Shown: positions 26,135 through 35,576, counted from the stretch's first letter. The stretch: 64,000 nucleotides of DNA from Marimonas lutisalis (GCF_005434965.1 NZ_SKCI01000004.1:469152-533151), one strand, 5' to 3'. Notes: generated from the sequence alone by a model not told the origin. Program-made: numbers and translations.

Positions 26135-27091
26135 TCAGAACCGGATGATGAAATGCGTGCCGCTTTCGGATGGCATCAGCGCGATGGACCCGCCCGAGGC
26201 AGCGAGCATGGTTTGCACGATGGCCAACCCCATGCCGGTGCCCCCCTGGGCGCGGCGGGTCGTGAAGAAAGGCTGGAAAACGCGGCTCCGATCACCTTCG
26301 GGAATGCCGGGGCCATCATCCTGAACATGCAGGCTTTGGGCCGAATAGTGCAGTGTTAGAGACTGAGCACCATGTCCTTCGGCGTTCTGCGCCAACTGCT
26401 CGAGCACGGCCAGAAGCCCGGCCCGGCCAAGCGGCACCTGGCCCGTGTCCTTGACCGTGATCGTCAGCCCGGATTGATCGCGCAAGGCATCGGCCACATC
26501 GGCAAGATCCGCGGGCCCGGGCCCGAGCGGCGTGCGTGCCGCCGCCAGCCGACGCAACGCGCCAAGCAAATCATTCATGCGCGCCGCAGAGGTGCGGATC
26601 GATTCGACAAGCGGAGCGCGGTCGGACTCGTCCAGCGGACCATCCAGAAGTTCGGCCGCGGCGCTGATACTGGTCAGGGGCGACTTCATCTCGTGCGTGA
26701 CATGGTCGGAGAAGGCGCGAATGCCGGTTTCGCGATTCTGCAGGGTGGCGCCCATGTCCAGCATAGCCTGCCCGAGGTCGCGGAACTCGGCCGTGCCGTA
26801 ATGCTCCAGCGGATCAAGGCCATGCGGCGCGCCTGACTTGAGGGCGCGGGCGCGATCGGCAAGCGCGGTGACCGGGCGCAGCAACACACGCCAGAGGACA
26901 AAACCGATCCCGCCCGTCGCAGCCAGAACCCCGGCAGCGATCAGCGCGGCCGCCTGCCCCCAGCCCAGGATAGGCGCCCACCACCGTAACAGGCCCAGCC
27001 CGATCAGCGGCAGCGACAGAACCGCAACGAGCGTGCAGGCCACGACAAGCGCCAGCGGCGGGCGCCATTTCTGCCTTATGCGCGTGTGCAT
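26135..27091 (-). CDS. Sensor histidine kinase (two-component)
   Basis: An inner-membrane kinase of 318 aa. Two helices (about 13-37 and 46-70) leave almost no periplasmic part, so it probably senses a membrane or cytosolic signal, or its partner membrane protein. A HAMP-like linker runs to about 125, the dimerisation box is HVTHEMKSPLTSIS (His133), and the ATPase domain shows LAQNAEGHG, DDGPGIP and GTGMGLAIV. The start overlaps the response-regulator stop by 16 bases. It is in one operon with a DUF4173 protein. Confidence 0.87.
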   Translation of the reverse strand: MHTRIRQKWRPPLALVVACTLVAVLSLPLIGLGLLRWWAPILGWGQAAALIAAGVLAATGGIGFVLWRVLLRPVTALADRARALKSGAPHGLDPLEHYGTAEFRDLGQAMLDMGATLQNRETGIRAFSDHVTHEMKSPLTSISAAAELLDGPLDESDRAPLVESIRTSAARMNDLLGALRRLAAARTPLGPGPADLADVADALRDQSGLTITVKDTGQVPLGRAGLLAVLEQLAQNAEGHGAQSLTLHYSAQSLHVQDDGPGIPEGDRSRVFQPFFTTRRAQGGTGMGLAIVQTMLAASGGSIALMPSESGTHFIIRF

Positions 27092-27762
27092 GGCCCCATC
27101 CTGACACCGACGCCGTGCACGGTTTCAATCGCGCCGCCGGCGCCGGCATCGGCCAGCTTGGCGCGCAGGTTGCGCAGGTGGCTGTCCAGCGTCCGGTCGG
27201 AAACATGAATGACCGGGCCATAGACAGCGTCGGACAGCTGGGCCTTGGAATAGACGTTGCCCGGGCGGGCCATGAGATGTACCAATAGCCCCATTTCCCG
27301 CTGTGTCAGAGCCACATCCCGACCATCGAAACGGCACAGGTGGCGCATGGGATCAATCTCGAGCAATCCTCGGCGCAGCATGCCGTTTGCCCCGGCCTGC
27401 CCCTGGCTTCGTTTCAGCACCGCGCGCACGCGGGCCACCAACTCACGCGGGGAGAACGGCTTGGCCACATAGTCGTCGCCACCCAGCTCAAGGCCGACGA
27501 TGCGGTCGACCTCGTCATCTCGGGCGGTGAGGAAGATGACCGGCGTGTCCTTCTCGGCCCGCAAGCGGCGGCAGAGTTCGAGCCCGTCCATGCCCGGCAG
27601 GCCGATATCCAGCACGATCAGGTCATCCTGCCCGTTGAGCGCCTTGGCAAGACCTTCGGGGCCGTCGCCCGCTTCGCGCGTGCTGAACCCGGCCTGCTTC
27701 AGCGCAATGCGCAGTACATCGCGGATCTGGGGATCGTCATCAATAATCAGTATCCGCGCCAT
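27076..27762 (-). CDS. OmpR/PhoB-family response regulator (CreB/BaeR-like)
   Basis: A 228-aa regulator. The receiver has IIDDD, Asp52 (LIVLDIGLPGMDG), FLTARDDEVDRI and DDYVAKPFSPRELVARVRA. The winged-helix domain covers about 135-225, with LTQREMGLLVHLMARPGNVYSKAQL and RTLDSHLRNLRAKLADAG. The motif EVDRIVGLELGGDDYVAKPFSPRE resembles CreB, but no CreD gene is present. It overlaps both neighbours by 16 bases. It probably regulates its own operon. Confidence 0.88.
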   Translation of the reverse strand: MARILIIDDDPQIRDVLRIALKQAGFSTREAGDGPEGLAKALNGQDDLIVLDIGLPGMDGLELCRRLRAEKDTPVIFLTARDDEVDRIVGLELGGDDYVAKPFSPRELVARVRAVLKRSQGQAGANGMLRRGLLEIDPMRHLCRFDGRDVALTQREMGLLVHLMARPGNVYSKAQLSDAVYGPVIHVSDRTLDSHLRNLRAKLADAGAGGAIETVHGVGVRMGPCTRA

Positions 27763-29228
27763 TCCTGCGCCTCCGTTTCGATCGCCTGCAGGCTACGCGC
27801 GGTGCGCCAGTCGCGAAACCCCCATTCGCGCCAATCGCCAGTGGCGACGAACGCCGGTGTCTGACTTCGACAAAGACGGGCACCGGTTGCCTGTTCATGG
27901 GCGCGGATCGCGGGCAGCGCGGCACGGTCGAGCCTGCACAGATAAGACGGGTCATGCGGCACGTCATGCGAAAGATTGTACTGCGCGATGATGGCGGCAA
28001 AGCTGGTGAAGCTTGCCAGATAGAGCGTTCCCGTGCCCAGCACCACGCAGCGGCGCAGGAGCCAGGCGGCGGACCAGTTCAGCACGATCTGGACGATCAC
28101 AAGCAGAACGCCGATTGCCACGACCCACATCCACACCAGCGCAGCGAGGCGCAGATGCGTCAGCCCATAGACCGAAATGTAGGAGTCCAGCCGGATCAGA
28201 GACGAAATGACCAGAAGAAGCGTCTGCACCATCCAGGCCAGAAGCGCGGCATGCAGCGCGCGGTTTTCGCGGGCGAAGGGGCGCGCGATCAGCGCGAAGA
28301 CGCCAGCCAGCAGCGCAGTTGCAAGCAATGGATACGCCCCGCGATGCGCATATTCCGCATAGGACATCCCGTCGGGCAACGCGGCGCCACCGGTAAAGAT
28401 GGCAATGTCAGACAGGGTCTGTACCGCGAACAACGCGTTGAAAAGTATGAGAGAGCGGCGAATTGCGGGCGCATTGATGATCGCCGGGAGCGCCCGATCA
28501 CGCCTGGCGACGCCTGCGGGTCGCGCGGCGAGCCGGGCCCCGATTTCAGTGAGCCGCAGGAAGGGCCAGGCCAGAATGCCGACGCCAAGCCAGAAAAGAA
28601 CGCGTTCGGCCGACACCAGATGGAGATCGGGAGGGCGGAGCCAGCTGGCCAGTATCGGGTTGGCTTCGACCAGAAGCGACAGGAACAAAAGCCCGAGCCC
28701 GAACGGCAATGACCATCCGAGAAACAGGGATTTGACCTGCATGCGGGCCTCGGCCCCGGTGTCCTGCCGCTGCAGGGACGTGACGTCGCGGATCATTTGA
28801 ACCGGCGCCTGCCCCAGGATCCGGGGCATGGCCGCAAGACCCGGCCAACGTGCCAGGGCGATCCACGCTGCCGAAAGTGCCAGGCCGGTGAACCAGAACC
28901 CCAGCGATAGTGCCTGCACCCGTTCGATCACCGGCAGAACCGAAAGCACGGCCAACCCAAGCGCGCCAGACCCCCGTTGGCCGGCCAGCCCCCAAGCCGC
29001 CGCGATAACCACCAAGCCGAAAACTGCCAGGGAAAGCCCAGGCATCACCTTCCAGAGCAACAGGTCGGCCAAGGCGATCAGTCCGATCAGAACCCCCGCC
29101 CGCAGCGGCAGCCCGAGGCTGTGGCTATCTCGGTCATGCGGACGGGGGGGCGGCGGCGGACTGCTCGACAACCACCAGCCATCCATGGCCACCGAATGCG
29201 GCACGCCGCGAAGAAGATAGGTTTTCAT
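27747..29228 (-). CDS. DUF4173 polytopic membrane protein
   Basis: A 493-aa protein with about 11-12 hydrophobic segments, of the DUF4173 (DUF4153-related) type, recognised by MSYAEYAHRGAYPLLATALLAG and a C-terminal periplasmic tail with AIRAHEQATGARLCRSQ and WREWGFRDWRTAR. A proline run (SSPPPPPRPHDRD) precedes the first helix. The function of the family is unknown. Its tail overlaps the response-regulator start by 16 bases, so all three proteins of the operon are made together. The kinase has almost no sensor of its own, so this protein may feed it a signal; that is inference. Confidence 0.75.
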   Translation of the reverse strand: MKTYLLRGVPHSVAMDGWWLSSSPPPPPRPHDRDSHSLGLPLRAGVLIGLIALADLLLWKVMPGLSLAVFGLVVIAAAWGLAGQRGSGALGLAVLSVLPVIERVQALSLGFWFTGLALSAAWIALARWPGLAAMPRILGQAPVQMIRDVTSLQRQDTGAEARMQVKSLFLGWSLPFGLGLLFLSLLVEANPILASWLRPPDLHLVSAERVLFWLGVGILAWPFLRLTEIGARLAARPAGVARRDRALPAIINAPAIRRSLILFNALFAVQTLSDIAIFTGGAALPDGMSYAEYAHRGAYPLLATALLAGVFALIARPFARENRALHAALLAWMVQTLLLVISSLIRLDSYISVYGLTHLRLAALVWMWVVAIGVLLVIVQIVLNWSAAWLLRRCVVLGTGTLYLASFTSFAAIIAQYNLSHDVPHDPSYLCRLDRAALPAIRAHEQATGARLCRSQTPAFVATGDWREWGFRDWRTARSLQAIETEAQEWRGY

Positions 29229-29379
29229 TGTCTGTCCCTTTCGTGTCTTGCCTGTGTCCGGGTCTAAGGGGCGGCTGTGCAGGCCGGACGTGGCAGTTGC
29301 GCAGTTTTCGTGCAGACCGACGCGCTTGCCTTGGGTGCGGGGGCGTGAGACCTTGAACCGGCGAAATCAGGGGCACGAA

Positions 29380-30369
29380 ATGCAAACCGACACGCGTGAA
29401 AAAACCGCGCAACTGCCGCAGACGGTTGAACCGCGCAATCCGGGGACCGACCTTGACCTGGACTGGGTGATGGCCGCGCAGGCCAACCGCTCGGCGATCG
29501 AGAGGCGGGTGGCCACGTTGCCGGGGCGGCGCACGGTGAAGAAAGATTATCAGGCCGCGTGGCTGTGCAGGGCGATCAGCTGTATCGACCTGACCACGCT
29601 GGCCGGAGATGACACGGCAGGCCGCGTCGCGCGCCTCTGCGCCAAGGCGCGACAGCCGGTGCGGGCCGATCTGCTGGATGCCCTGGGGATGCAGGGGCTG
29701 ACAGTGGGCGCCGTTTGCGTCTATCACGACATGATCGCGCCCGCGATCACCGCGCTGACCGGATCGGGCATTCCGGTGGCGGCGGTCTCAACCGGGTTTC
29801 CTGCGGGCCTGTCGCCGCTTCACCTGCGGGTGCACGAGATCGAGGAAAGCGTGAAGGCAGGCGCGGCGGAGATCGATATCGTGATCTCGCGCCGGCACGT
29901 GCTGACCGGCAACTGGGAGGCGCTTTATGACGAAATGCGCAGTTTCCGCGCCGCCTGTGGCGATGCGCATGTCAAGGCGATCCTGGCGACCGGAGAGCTG
30001 GGCAGCCTGCGCAACGTAGCGCGTGCGTCGCTTGTCTGCATGATGGCCGGGGCCGATTTCATCAAGACCTCGACCGGCAAGGAAAGGGTGAACGCGACAT
30101 TGCCGGTCTCGCTGGTGATGATCCGCGCGATTCGAGACTATTACAGCCAAACAGGCGTTCGCGTGGGGTACAAGCCGGCGGGCGGGATCAGCAAGGCCAA
30201 GGATGCGCTGGCCTATCTGATGCTGATCAAGGAGGAACTGGGGCGCGACTGGCTTTCGCCGCACCTCTTCCGCTTTGGGGCATCGAGCCTGCTGGGCGAT
30301 ATCGAGCGGCAGCTGGAACACCACGTGACCGGTGCCTATTCTGCCGACTACCGGCATCCGATGGGGTAA
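29380..30369 (+). CDS. deoC: Deoxyribose-phosphate aldolase
   Basis: A 329-aa class I aldolase that splits 2-deoxyribose-5-phosphate into glyceraldehyde-3-phosphate and acetaldehyde. The Schiff-base lysine is Lys229 in ADFIKTSTGKE and the second lysine is in GYKPAGGIS; EIDIVISRRHVLTG is the conserved aspartate strand. The length matches the longer, eukaryote-like DeoC branch with an N-terminal extension of about 60 residues. Start at 29380, the first ATG with purine-rich upstream sequence (CAGGGG). The next gene encodes an ALDH16-type dehydrogenase that could oxidise the acetaldehyde. Confidence 0.88.
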   Translation: MQTDTREKTAQLPQTVEPRNPGTDLDLDWVMAAQANRSAIERRVATLPGRRTVKKDYQAAWLCRAISCIDLTTLAGDDTAGRVARLCAKARQPVRADLLDALGMQGLTVGAVCVYHDMIAPAITALTGSGIPVAAVSTGFPAGLSPLHLRVHEIEESVKAGAAEIDIVISRRHVLTGNWEALYDEMRSFRAACGDAHVKAILATGELGSLRNVARASLVCMMAGADFIKTSTGKERVNATLPVSLVMIRAIRDYYSQTGVRVGYKPAGGISKAKDALAYLMLIKEELGRDWLSPHLFRFGASSLLGDIERQLEHHVTGAYSADYRHPMG

Positions 30370-30373
30370 CAGG

Positions 30374-32719
30374 ATGAGCGTGAAAGAGATCTACGACAGC
30401 ATGGACTATGGCCCGGCCCCCGAGGATGCGAGCGAGGCGCTGGCCTGGCTGGTGGATCAGGGCGACCGGTTCGGCCATTTTATCGACGGCGCGTTCACTG
30501 AACCGGGCAACGGCTTTGTGTCGAAAAACCCCGCCACGGGCGAAACGCTGGCCACGCTGACACAGGCCAGCCAGGCCGATGTGGATGCAGCCGTTGCCGC
30601 CGCGCGCAGGGCGCAGGGCAAATGGGCCCGTCTGGGTGGCCACGGCAGGGCCAGGTACCTCTATTCACTCGCGCGTCTCCTGCAGAAAAATGCACGGCTT
30701 TGTGCCGTGTTAGAGACACTTGATAACGGCAAACCGATCCGCGAAAGCCGCGATATCGACGTGCCGCTGGTGCAGCGGCATTTCTACTATCACGCGGGCA
30801 TGGCACAGCTGATGGACAGTGAATTGCCCGATCGCGAACCCGTTGGCGTGTGCGGGCAGGTGATCCCGTGGAACTTCCCCCTGCTGATGCTGGCGTGGAA
30901 GGTCGCGCCCGCCTTGGCGATGGGCAATACGGTGGTGTTGAAACCCGCTGAATACACCTCGCTCACCGCGCTGCTGTTTGCCGATCTGTGTCGTCAGGCG
31001 GGCCTGCCCAGGGGGGTGGTGAATATCGTCACCGGCGATGGCGCCGTGGGCGAAATGATCGTGACCCATCCCGACATCGACAAGGTGGCCTTTACCGGCA
31101 GCACCGAGGTGGGGCGCAGAATCCGCCAGGCAACCGCCGGCAGCGGCAAGGCGCTGACGCTCGAACTGGGGGGCAAATCGCCCTATATCGTGTTCGACGA
31201 TGCCGATCTCGACAGTGCGGTCGAAGGGCTGGTCGACGCGATCTGGTTCAACCAGGGGCAGGTGTGCTGCGCCGGCTCGCGCTTGCTGGTGCAAGAGGGG
31301 ATCGCCGAGCGGTTTCATGACAAGTTAAGGGCACGGATGCAGAGCCTGCGCATCGGCAACCCGTTGGACAAATGCATCGATATCGGCGCGGTCGTGGACC
31401 CCGTGCAACTGCAGGCGATCACCGAAATGGTCGACAACTGCACCGAGGGCGACCGGTTCAGCGTGCATGCCCAGCTGCCGGCCGGGGGATGTTTCTATCC
31501 ACCGACGCTGATCACCGGGCTGGAGCCGTCGCACCGGCTGATGCAGGAAGAGATTTTCGGACCGGTTCTGGTTTCGACCACCTTCCGCACGCCCGGCGAA
31601 GCAGTCGAGCTGGCCAACAACACGCGCTACGGCCTTGCGGCAAGCGTGTGGAGCGAGAACGTGAACCTGGCGCTGGACGTGGCGCCCAAGCTGGCGGCCG
31701 GGGTCGTCTGGGTGAATGGCACGAACATGTTCGACGCGGCCGCCGGATTTGGCGGCGTGCGTGAAAGCGGGTTCGGGCGCGAAGGCGGCTGGGAAGGGCT
31801 GCGCGCCTATACGCGGGCCAAGGGGCGCAGGCGGAAAATGGAGAAAATCGAGTCTAACACGGGCGAAAATGGCGCTGTGGACGGAATTGACCGGACGGCG
31901 AAGCTCTATATCGGAGGTAAGCAGGCCCGGCCTGATGGCGGCTATAGCAGGCAGGTCTTCGGGCGGAGCGGAAAGCTTCTGGGACAGGTGCCCGAAGCCA
32001 ACCGCAAGGATATCCGCAACGCGGTCGAGGCCGCGCGGGGAGCCTCCGGCTGGTCGCGCACAACTGGTCATCTTCGGGCGCAGATCCTCTATTTCATCGC
32101 CGAGAACCTGAGTGCGCGGGCCGAGGAATTTTCCCACAGAATCAACCAGATGAAAGGTGGGCGCAGCGGCGAGAAAGAGGTAGAAGCCAGTATCCGGCGA
32201 CTGTTCACCTATGCCGCCTGGGCGGACAAGTTCGACGGGCAGGTGCACGGGGTGCCGCTGCGGGGTGTGGCGCTGGCGATGCGCGAGCCGCTGGGAGTGA
32301 TCGGGGCGCTGTGCGCGGATGAAGCGCCGCTCCTGGGGCTGGTGTCGGTGATGGGGCCGGCGCTGGCGATGGGCAACAGGGTGGTTCTGGTGGCCAGCGA
32401 ACCCTATCCGCTGGCGGCCACGGATTTCTATCAAGTCCTTGAAACTTCGGACGTTCCTGGGGGTGTGGTGAATATCCTGACGGGGACGCACGAGGGACTG
32501 GCGCCGGTGTTGGCGAGCCATCTGGATGTCGACGCGGTCTGGTCGTTTTCATCCTCGGACGTATCCGGCGTGATCGAGCGTGAAAGCGCCGGCAACCTGA
32601 AGCGCACCTGGGTCAATTTCGACCTTGTTAGAGACTGGTATGGGCCGGCGGGCGAAGGCCGCGACTTCCTTGAGGCGGCGACCGAAGTCAAGAACATCTG
32701 GGTGCCCTACGGCGAGTGA
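30374..32719 (+). CDS. ALDH16-type tandem aldehyde dehydrogenase
   Basis: A 781-aa protein with two aldehyde dehydrogenase folds in tandem. Domain 1 (about 1-490) is complete: cofactor site PWNFPLLML and FTGSTEVG, Glu264 in LELGGKSP and catalytic Cys298 in NQGQVCCAGSR. Domain 2 (about 515-781) shares the fold (LYIGGKQARPDGG, REPLGVIGALC) but is shortened and has no catalytic cysteine. This layout is known from ALDH16, which occurs in animals and in some bacteria, including roseobacters. It starts four bases after deoC and probably oxidises an aldehyde from deoxyribose breakdown. Confidence 0.85.
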   Translation: MSVKEIYDSMDYGPAPEDASEALAWLVDQGDRFGHFIDGAFTEPGNGFVSKNPATGETLATLTQASQADVDAAVAAARRAQGKWARLGGHGRARYLYSLARLLQKNARLCAVLETLDNGKPIRESRDIDVPLVQRHFYYHAGMAQLMDSELPDREPVGVCGQVIPWNFPLLMLAWKVAPALAMGNTVVLKPAEYTSLTALLFADLCRQAGLPRGVVNIVTGDGAVGEMIVTHPDIDKVAFTGSTEVGRRIRQATAGSGKALTLELGGKSPYIVFDDADLDSAVEGLVDAIWFNQGQVCCAGSRLLVQEGIAERFHDKLRARMQSLRIGNPLDKCIDIGAVVDPVQLQAITEMVDNCTEGDRFSVHAQLPAGGCFYPPTLITGLEPSHRLMQEEIFGPVLVSTTFRTPGEAVELANNTRYGLAASVWSENVNLALDVAPKLAAGVVWVNGTNMFDAAAGFGGVRESGFGREGGWEGLRAYTRAKGRRRKMEKIESNTGENGAVDGIDRTAKLYIGGKQARPDGGYSRQVFGRSGKLLGQVPEANRKDIRNAVEAARGASGWSRTTGHLRAQILYFIAENLSARAEEFSHRINQMKGGRSGEKEVEASIRRLFTYAAWADKFDGQVHGVPLRGVALAMREPLGVIGALCADEAPLLGLVSVMGPALAMGNRVVLVASEPYPLAATDFYQVLETSDVPGGVVNILTGTHEGLAPVLASHLDVDAVWSFSSSDVSGVIERESAGNLKRTWVNFDLVRDWYGPAGEGRDFLEAATEVKNIWVPYGE

Positions 32720-32730
32720 ACGCGCAGAGG

Positions 32731-32850
32731 TTAACGCCACCGCACGGTCGAAATATGGGGGGTGACTTGCGTGCACCGCCCGGCTGACATCCGGCTGTCG
32801 GGCAAAACGGCCCGGGTTAACGCGCATTAAGGTTAACGTGGCGCACGGTC
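32731..32850. repeat. Dispersed ~120-bp intergenic repeat, copy B
   Basis: This is the second copy of the element at 14656-14774. The core 32759-32797 differs from copy A at two of 39 positions. Here both bounding sequences are clear: gttaacgccaccgcacggtcg at the left and gttaacgtggcgcacggtcg at the right, an imperfect direct repeat. It follows the ALDH16 stop by 11 bases and precedes a long hairpin. Confidence 0.75.
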
Positions 32851-32865
32851 GATAGGGTGGGTTTT

Positions 32866-32921
32866 GAGTATTTATGACCAAGAAAGAGCATGGCGCGGGC
32901 TCTTTCTTGGTGAAAATACTC
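32866..32921. terminator. Long bidirectional hairpin between convergent genes
   Basis: gagtattt..accaagaaagagc and gctctttcttggt..aaatactc pair over 21 positions around a 9-base loop, with a short bulge in the middle. Its position between the convergent ALDH16 and M16 peptidase genes, with A/T-rich outer stem ends, suits a terminator working in both directions. Confidence 0.75.
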
Positions 32922-32937
32922 AATCGCGCCAGGCCGG

Positions 32938-34242
32938 CTAGTTCGACAGGCCTTGCGGACGGCCGACCACGACGAAGCTGAGTTTCCCGGGGTCGAGCAA
33001 CGCGCGCGCGACGCGGTTCACGTCATCGAGGGTGACTGCGTTCACGCGATCATTGCGGGTTTCGATGTAGTCGATGGGCATCCCCGACATCTGCATCCCG
33101 ACCATGATGTTGGCGATCGGACCGTTGCCATCGAAGCGCAGAGGATAAGCGCCGGTGAGATACGTCTTGGCGAGGTCCAGCTCTTCGGCCGTGACGCCCT
33201 GATCGCGGGCGCGGGCCCATTCGGCGCGGATCACCTCGATCGCCTGGGCCACGCGATCGTTGGCAGAGGCGACCGAGCCCATCCAGATATCCGCCTGGTC
33301 CTTGTCGACGAGATAGGAATAAACGCCATAGGTGAGGCCGCGCTTTTCCCGGACCTCCTGCATCAGGCGCGATTCAAAACCGCCGCCACCCAGGATGACG
33401 TTCAGCAGGTAGGCCGCGAAATAGTCGGGGTCTTCGAAGGCAATGCCGGGCTGGCCGAACATCACCACCGATTGCGGCGTGTCGAAATCGACGATGGTCA
33501 TGCCCCCCTCGAACCGGGGCGTAACCTCGGCCGGCATCGGCGCGCCGGTTTCGGGCAGATCGCCCACGAGCGTGTCGAGCAGCGCGCCAAGGTCTTCGGC
33601 GGTGATGTCGCCAACCACGCTGACATAGAGCCTGTCACGGGCCAATGCGCCCTGATGCGCGGCAACGATATCGTCGCGGGTGAGCGCGCCGACGCTTTCA
33701 AGCGTGCCGTCAAGCGGCGAGCCATAGGGGTGATCGCCGTAGACCAGCGCATCGAAGCGGCGCCCGGCGATGGCCTGCGGGTCACGCTCGTCCGAGCGGA
33801 TCGAGGAGAGTACCTGGGCGCGCACCCGGTTGATCGCATCCTCATCGAAACGCGGGTTCACAAGGCTTTCGCGCAGAAGCGCGACGGCCTGGTCGCGGTT
33901 TTCGGTCAGGAACTTGGCCGAAACGGTCACGGCATCATCATGCACGTTGTAGCGGAAGCTGGCGGCCAGCTCCTCGGACGCGCGGGCAAAGCCGCGTGCA
34001 TCGAGATCGCCGGCACCTTCTTCAAGCAGGCCGACCATCAGGTTGGTGGCGCCGCGTTTGCCCGGCGCATCAAGCGATCCGCCCCCGCGAAAGCGCAGTT
34101 CCAGCGCGACGAAGGGTATGGAATGCTCCTCGACCAGCCAGGCGGTGATGCCGCCGGGCGAGGTGACTTCCTTGATCTCTACGCCGGCACGGGCGGGAAG
34201 GGCCAGCAGCAGCGCGGCGAGGACGGCAAGAACCCGGGTCAT
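32938..34242 (-). CDS. M16-family peptidase-like protein, non-catalytic partner
   Basis: A 434-aa exported protein with signal peptide MTRVLAVLAALLLALPARA. It has the M16 fold, but the zinc motif HxxEH is missing: the corresponding place reads GATNLMVGLLEEGAGD. The C-terminal half keeps the substrate-gripping LMQEVREKRGLTYGVYSYL with Arg and Tyr. Such R/Y subunits pair with a catalytic M16 protein, as in mitochondrial processing peptidase. The neighbour at 34239-35576 carries HFLEH and overlaps this start by ATGA, so a periplasmic heterodimer is likely. Confidence 0.87.
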   Translation of the reverse strand: MTRVLAVLAALLLALPARAGVEIKEVTSPGGITAWLVEEHSIPFVALELRFRGGGSLDAPGKRGATNLMVGLLEEGAGDLDARGFARASEELAASFRYNVHDDAVTVSAKFLTENRDQAVALLRESLVNPRFDEDAINRVRAQVLSSIRSDERDPQAIAGRRFDALVYGDHPYGSPLDGTLESVGALTRDDIVAAHQGALARDRLYVSVVGDITAEDLGALLDTLVGDLPETGAPMPAEVTPRFEGGMTIVDFDTPQSVVMFGQPGIAFEDPDYFAAYLLNVILGGGGFESRLMQEVREKRGLTYGVYSYLVDKDQADIWMGSVASANDRVAQAIEVIRAEWARARDQGVTAEELDLAKTYLTGAYPLRFDGNGPIANIMVGMQMSGMPIDYIETRNDRVNAVTLDDVNRVARALLDPGKLSFVVVGRPQGLSN

Positions 34243-35576
34243 TGCGTCATCTCCTGTTCCTTGCTCATCAGCCAGCCGGTCACGGCCTTATCGCGGTCGA
34301 GAACCTCTTGCGCGGCGGAGAGGATATCGTCGGCGGTGACGGCCTGAAGGATGTCGGGCCAGGCCTGAACATCGGCCACGGTCAGCCCCTGGGTCAGGGC
34401 CTGGCCATAGCGGTTGGCCAGACGTTCGACATCGTCGCGGGCGTAGATCTGCGCGGCGCGGAGCTGCATCTTGATCCGGTCGAGATCCTGCGGATCGATC
34501 CCGTCGGCGATGAATTGTTTTACCGCGGCATCCATTGCATCTTCGGCCTGTTGCAGGCTCACGCCATCGGCCGGCACGGCGATGAGAGAGAAGGTGCTGT
34601 CATCGAGCGAAAGCCCGTCATAGAAGGCCGCGGTGTAAACCGCCGTCTGGGTTTCGAATTGAAGCTTTTCGGCCAGGTAGGACGTGGTGCCGCCGCCCAG
34701 AAGCTCGGCCAGCATGGTGAGGGCCGCGGCCTTTTCCTGGGCGCCACTGTCGCGTTCGGGGGCGATGTAGGAGCGGCTGACATAGGGCTGGGCCACGCGC
34801 GCATCGCGAAAGACCATCCGGCGTTCGGCCATCTGGCGCGGCTCGGACGGGCGGGTGCGGGCGCCAAGATCGGGGTTGGCGGGCAGGGCGCCATAATATT
34901 TTTCGGCCAGTGCGCGCACATCATCGGGCTGCACGTCGCCAGCGACGACAAGGATGGCGTTGTTGGGCGCGTAATACTGTTTGTAGTAGTCCAGCGCGGC
35001 CTTGAGATCGAGGCCCTCCATTTCGTGCCGCCAGCCGATCACCGGCACGCCGTAGCGGTGATTGAGGTACTGCGCCGCGCGCTTCTGTTCGCGGAAGAGG
35101 GCCGAGGGGCTGTTCTCGGTGCGCATGTTGCGCTCTTCTATGATGACGGCGCGTTCGGTGGCGATATCGCCCTCGTCGAGGCGCAGATTGACCATCCGGT
35201 CGCTCTCCATCTTCATCATCAGCTCCAGGCGGTCGGCGGCGACGCGCTGGTAATAGGCGGTGTAATCGAAGCTGGTGAAAGCGTTGTCGTTGCCGCCGTT
35301 GCGCGCCACGGTGCGGGAAAACTCGCCCGGGGCCAGCGTATCGGTGCCCTTGAAGAGCAGGTGTTCGAGGAAATGCGCCACGCCAGAGACGCCCGGCTTT
35401 TCATCGGCCGAACCCGCGCGGTACCAGACCATATGCACCACAACGGGCGCGCGGTGGTCTTCTATCACGACAACCTCCATCCCGTTATCCAGGGTGAAAT
35501 GGGTCACCTGATCGTCGGCGCGCGCCACGGTGGCAAGCGCGACAAGGGCCGAAAGCATCGTCAGAATCCGAAGCAT
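34239..35576 (-). CDS. M16-family zinc peptidase, catalytic subunit
   Basis: A 445-aa exported zinc protease with signal peptide MLRILTMLSALVALATVARA. The inverted zinc motif is HFLEH (His68, Glu71, His72), with the third ligand in the EERNMRTE region about 75 residues on. The C-terminal half has the fold but no metal site. It is translationally coupled to the non-catalytic M16 protein downstream and follows the DUF3035 lipoprotein gene. Confidence 0.88.
   Translation of the reverse strand: MLRILTMLSALVALATVARADDQVTHFTLDNGMEVVVIEDHRAPVVVHMVWYRAGSADEKPGVSGVAHFLEHLLFKGTDTLAPGEFSRTVARNGGNDNAFTSFDYTAYYQRVAADRLELMMKMESDRMVNLRLDEGDIATERAVIIEERNMRTENSPSALFREQKRAAQYLNHRYGVPVIGWRHEMEGLDLKAALDYYKQYYAPNNAILVVAGDVQPDDVRALAEKYYGALPANPDLGARTRPSEPRQMAERRMVFRDARVAQPYVSRSYIAPERDSGAQEKAAALTMLAELLGGGTTSYLAEKLQFETQTAVYTAAFYDGLSLDDSTFSLIAVPADGVSLQQAEDAMDAAVKQFIADGIDPQDLDRIKMQLRAAQIYARDDVERLANRYGQALTQGLTVADVQAWPDILQAVTADDILSAAQEVLDRDKAVTGWLMSKEQEMTQ

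Noticed and set aside
32938..34242. Loss of the zinc motif in this M16 protein as a sign of a broken gene
   Set aside because: Non-catalytic M16 partners without HxxEH are normal in paired M16 peptidases, and the gene is intact and coupled to its catalytic partner.
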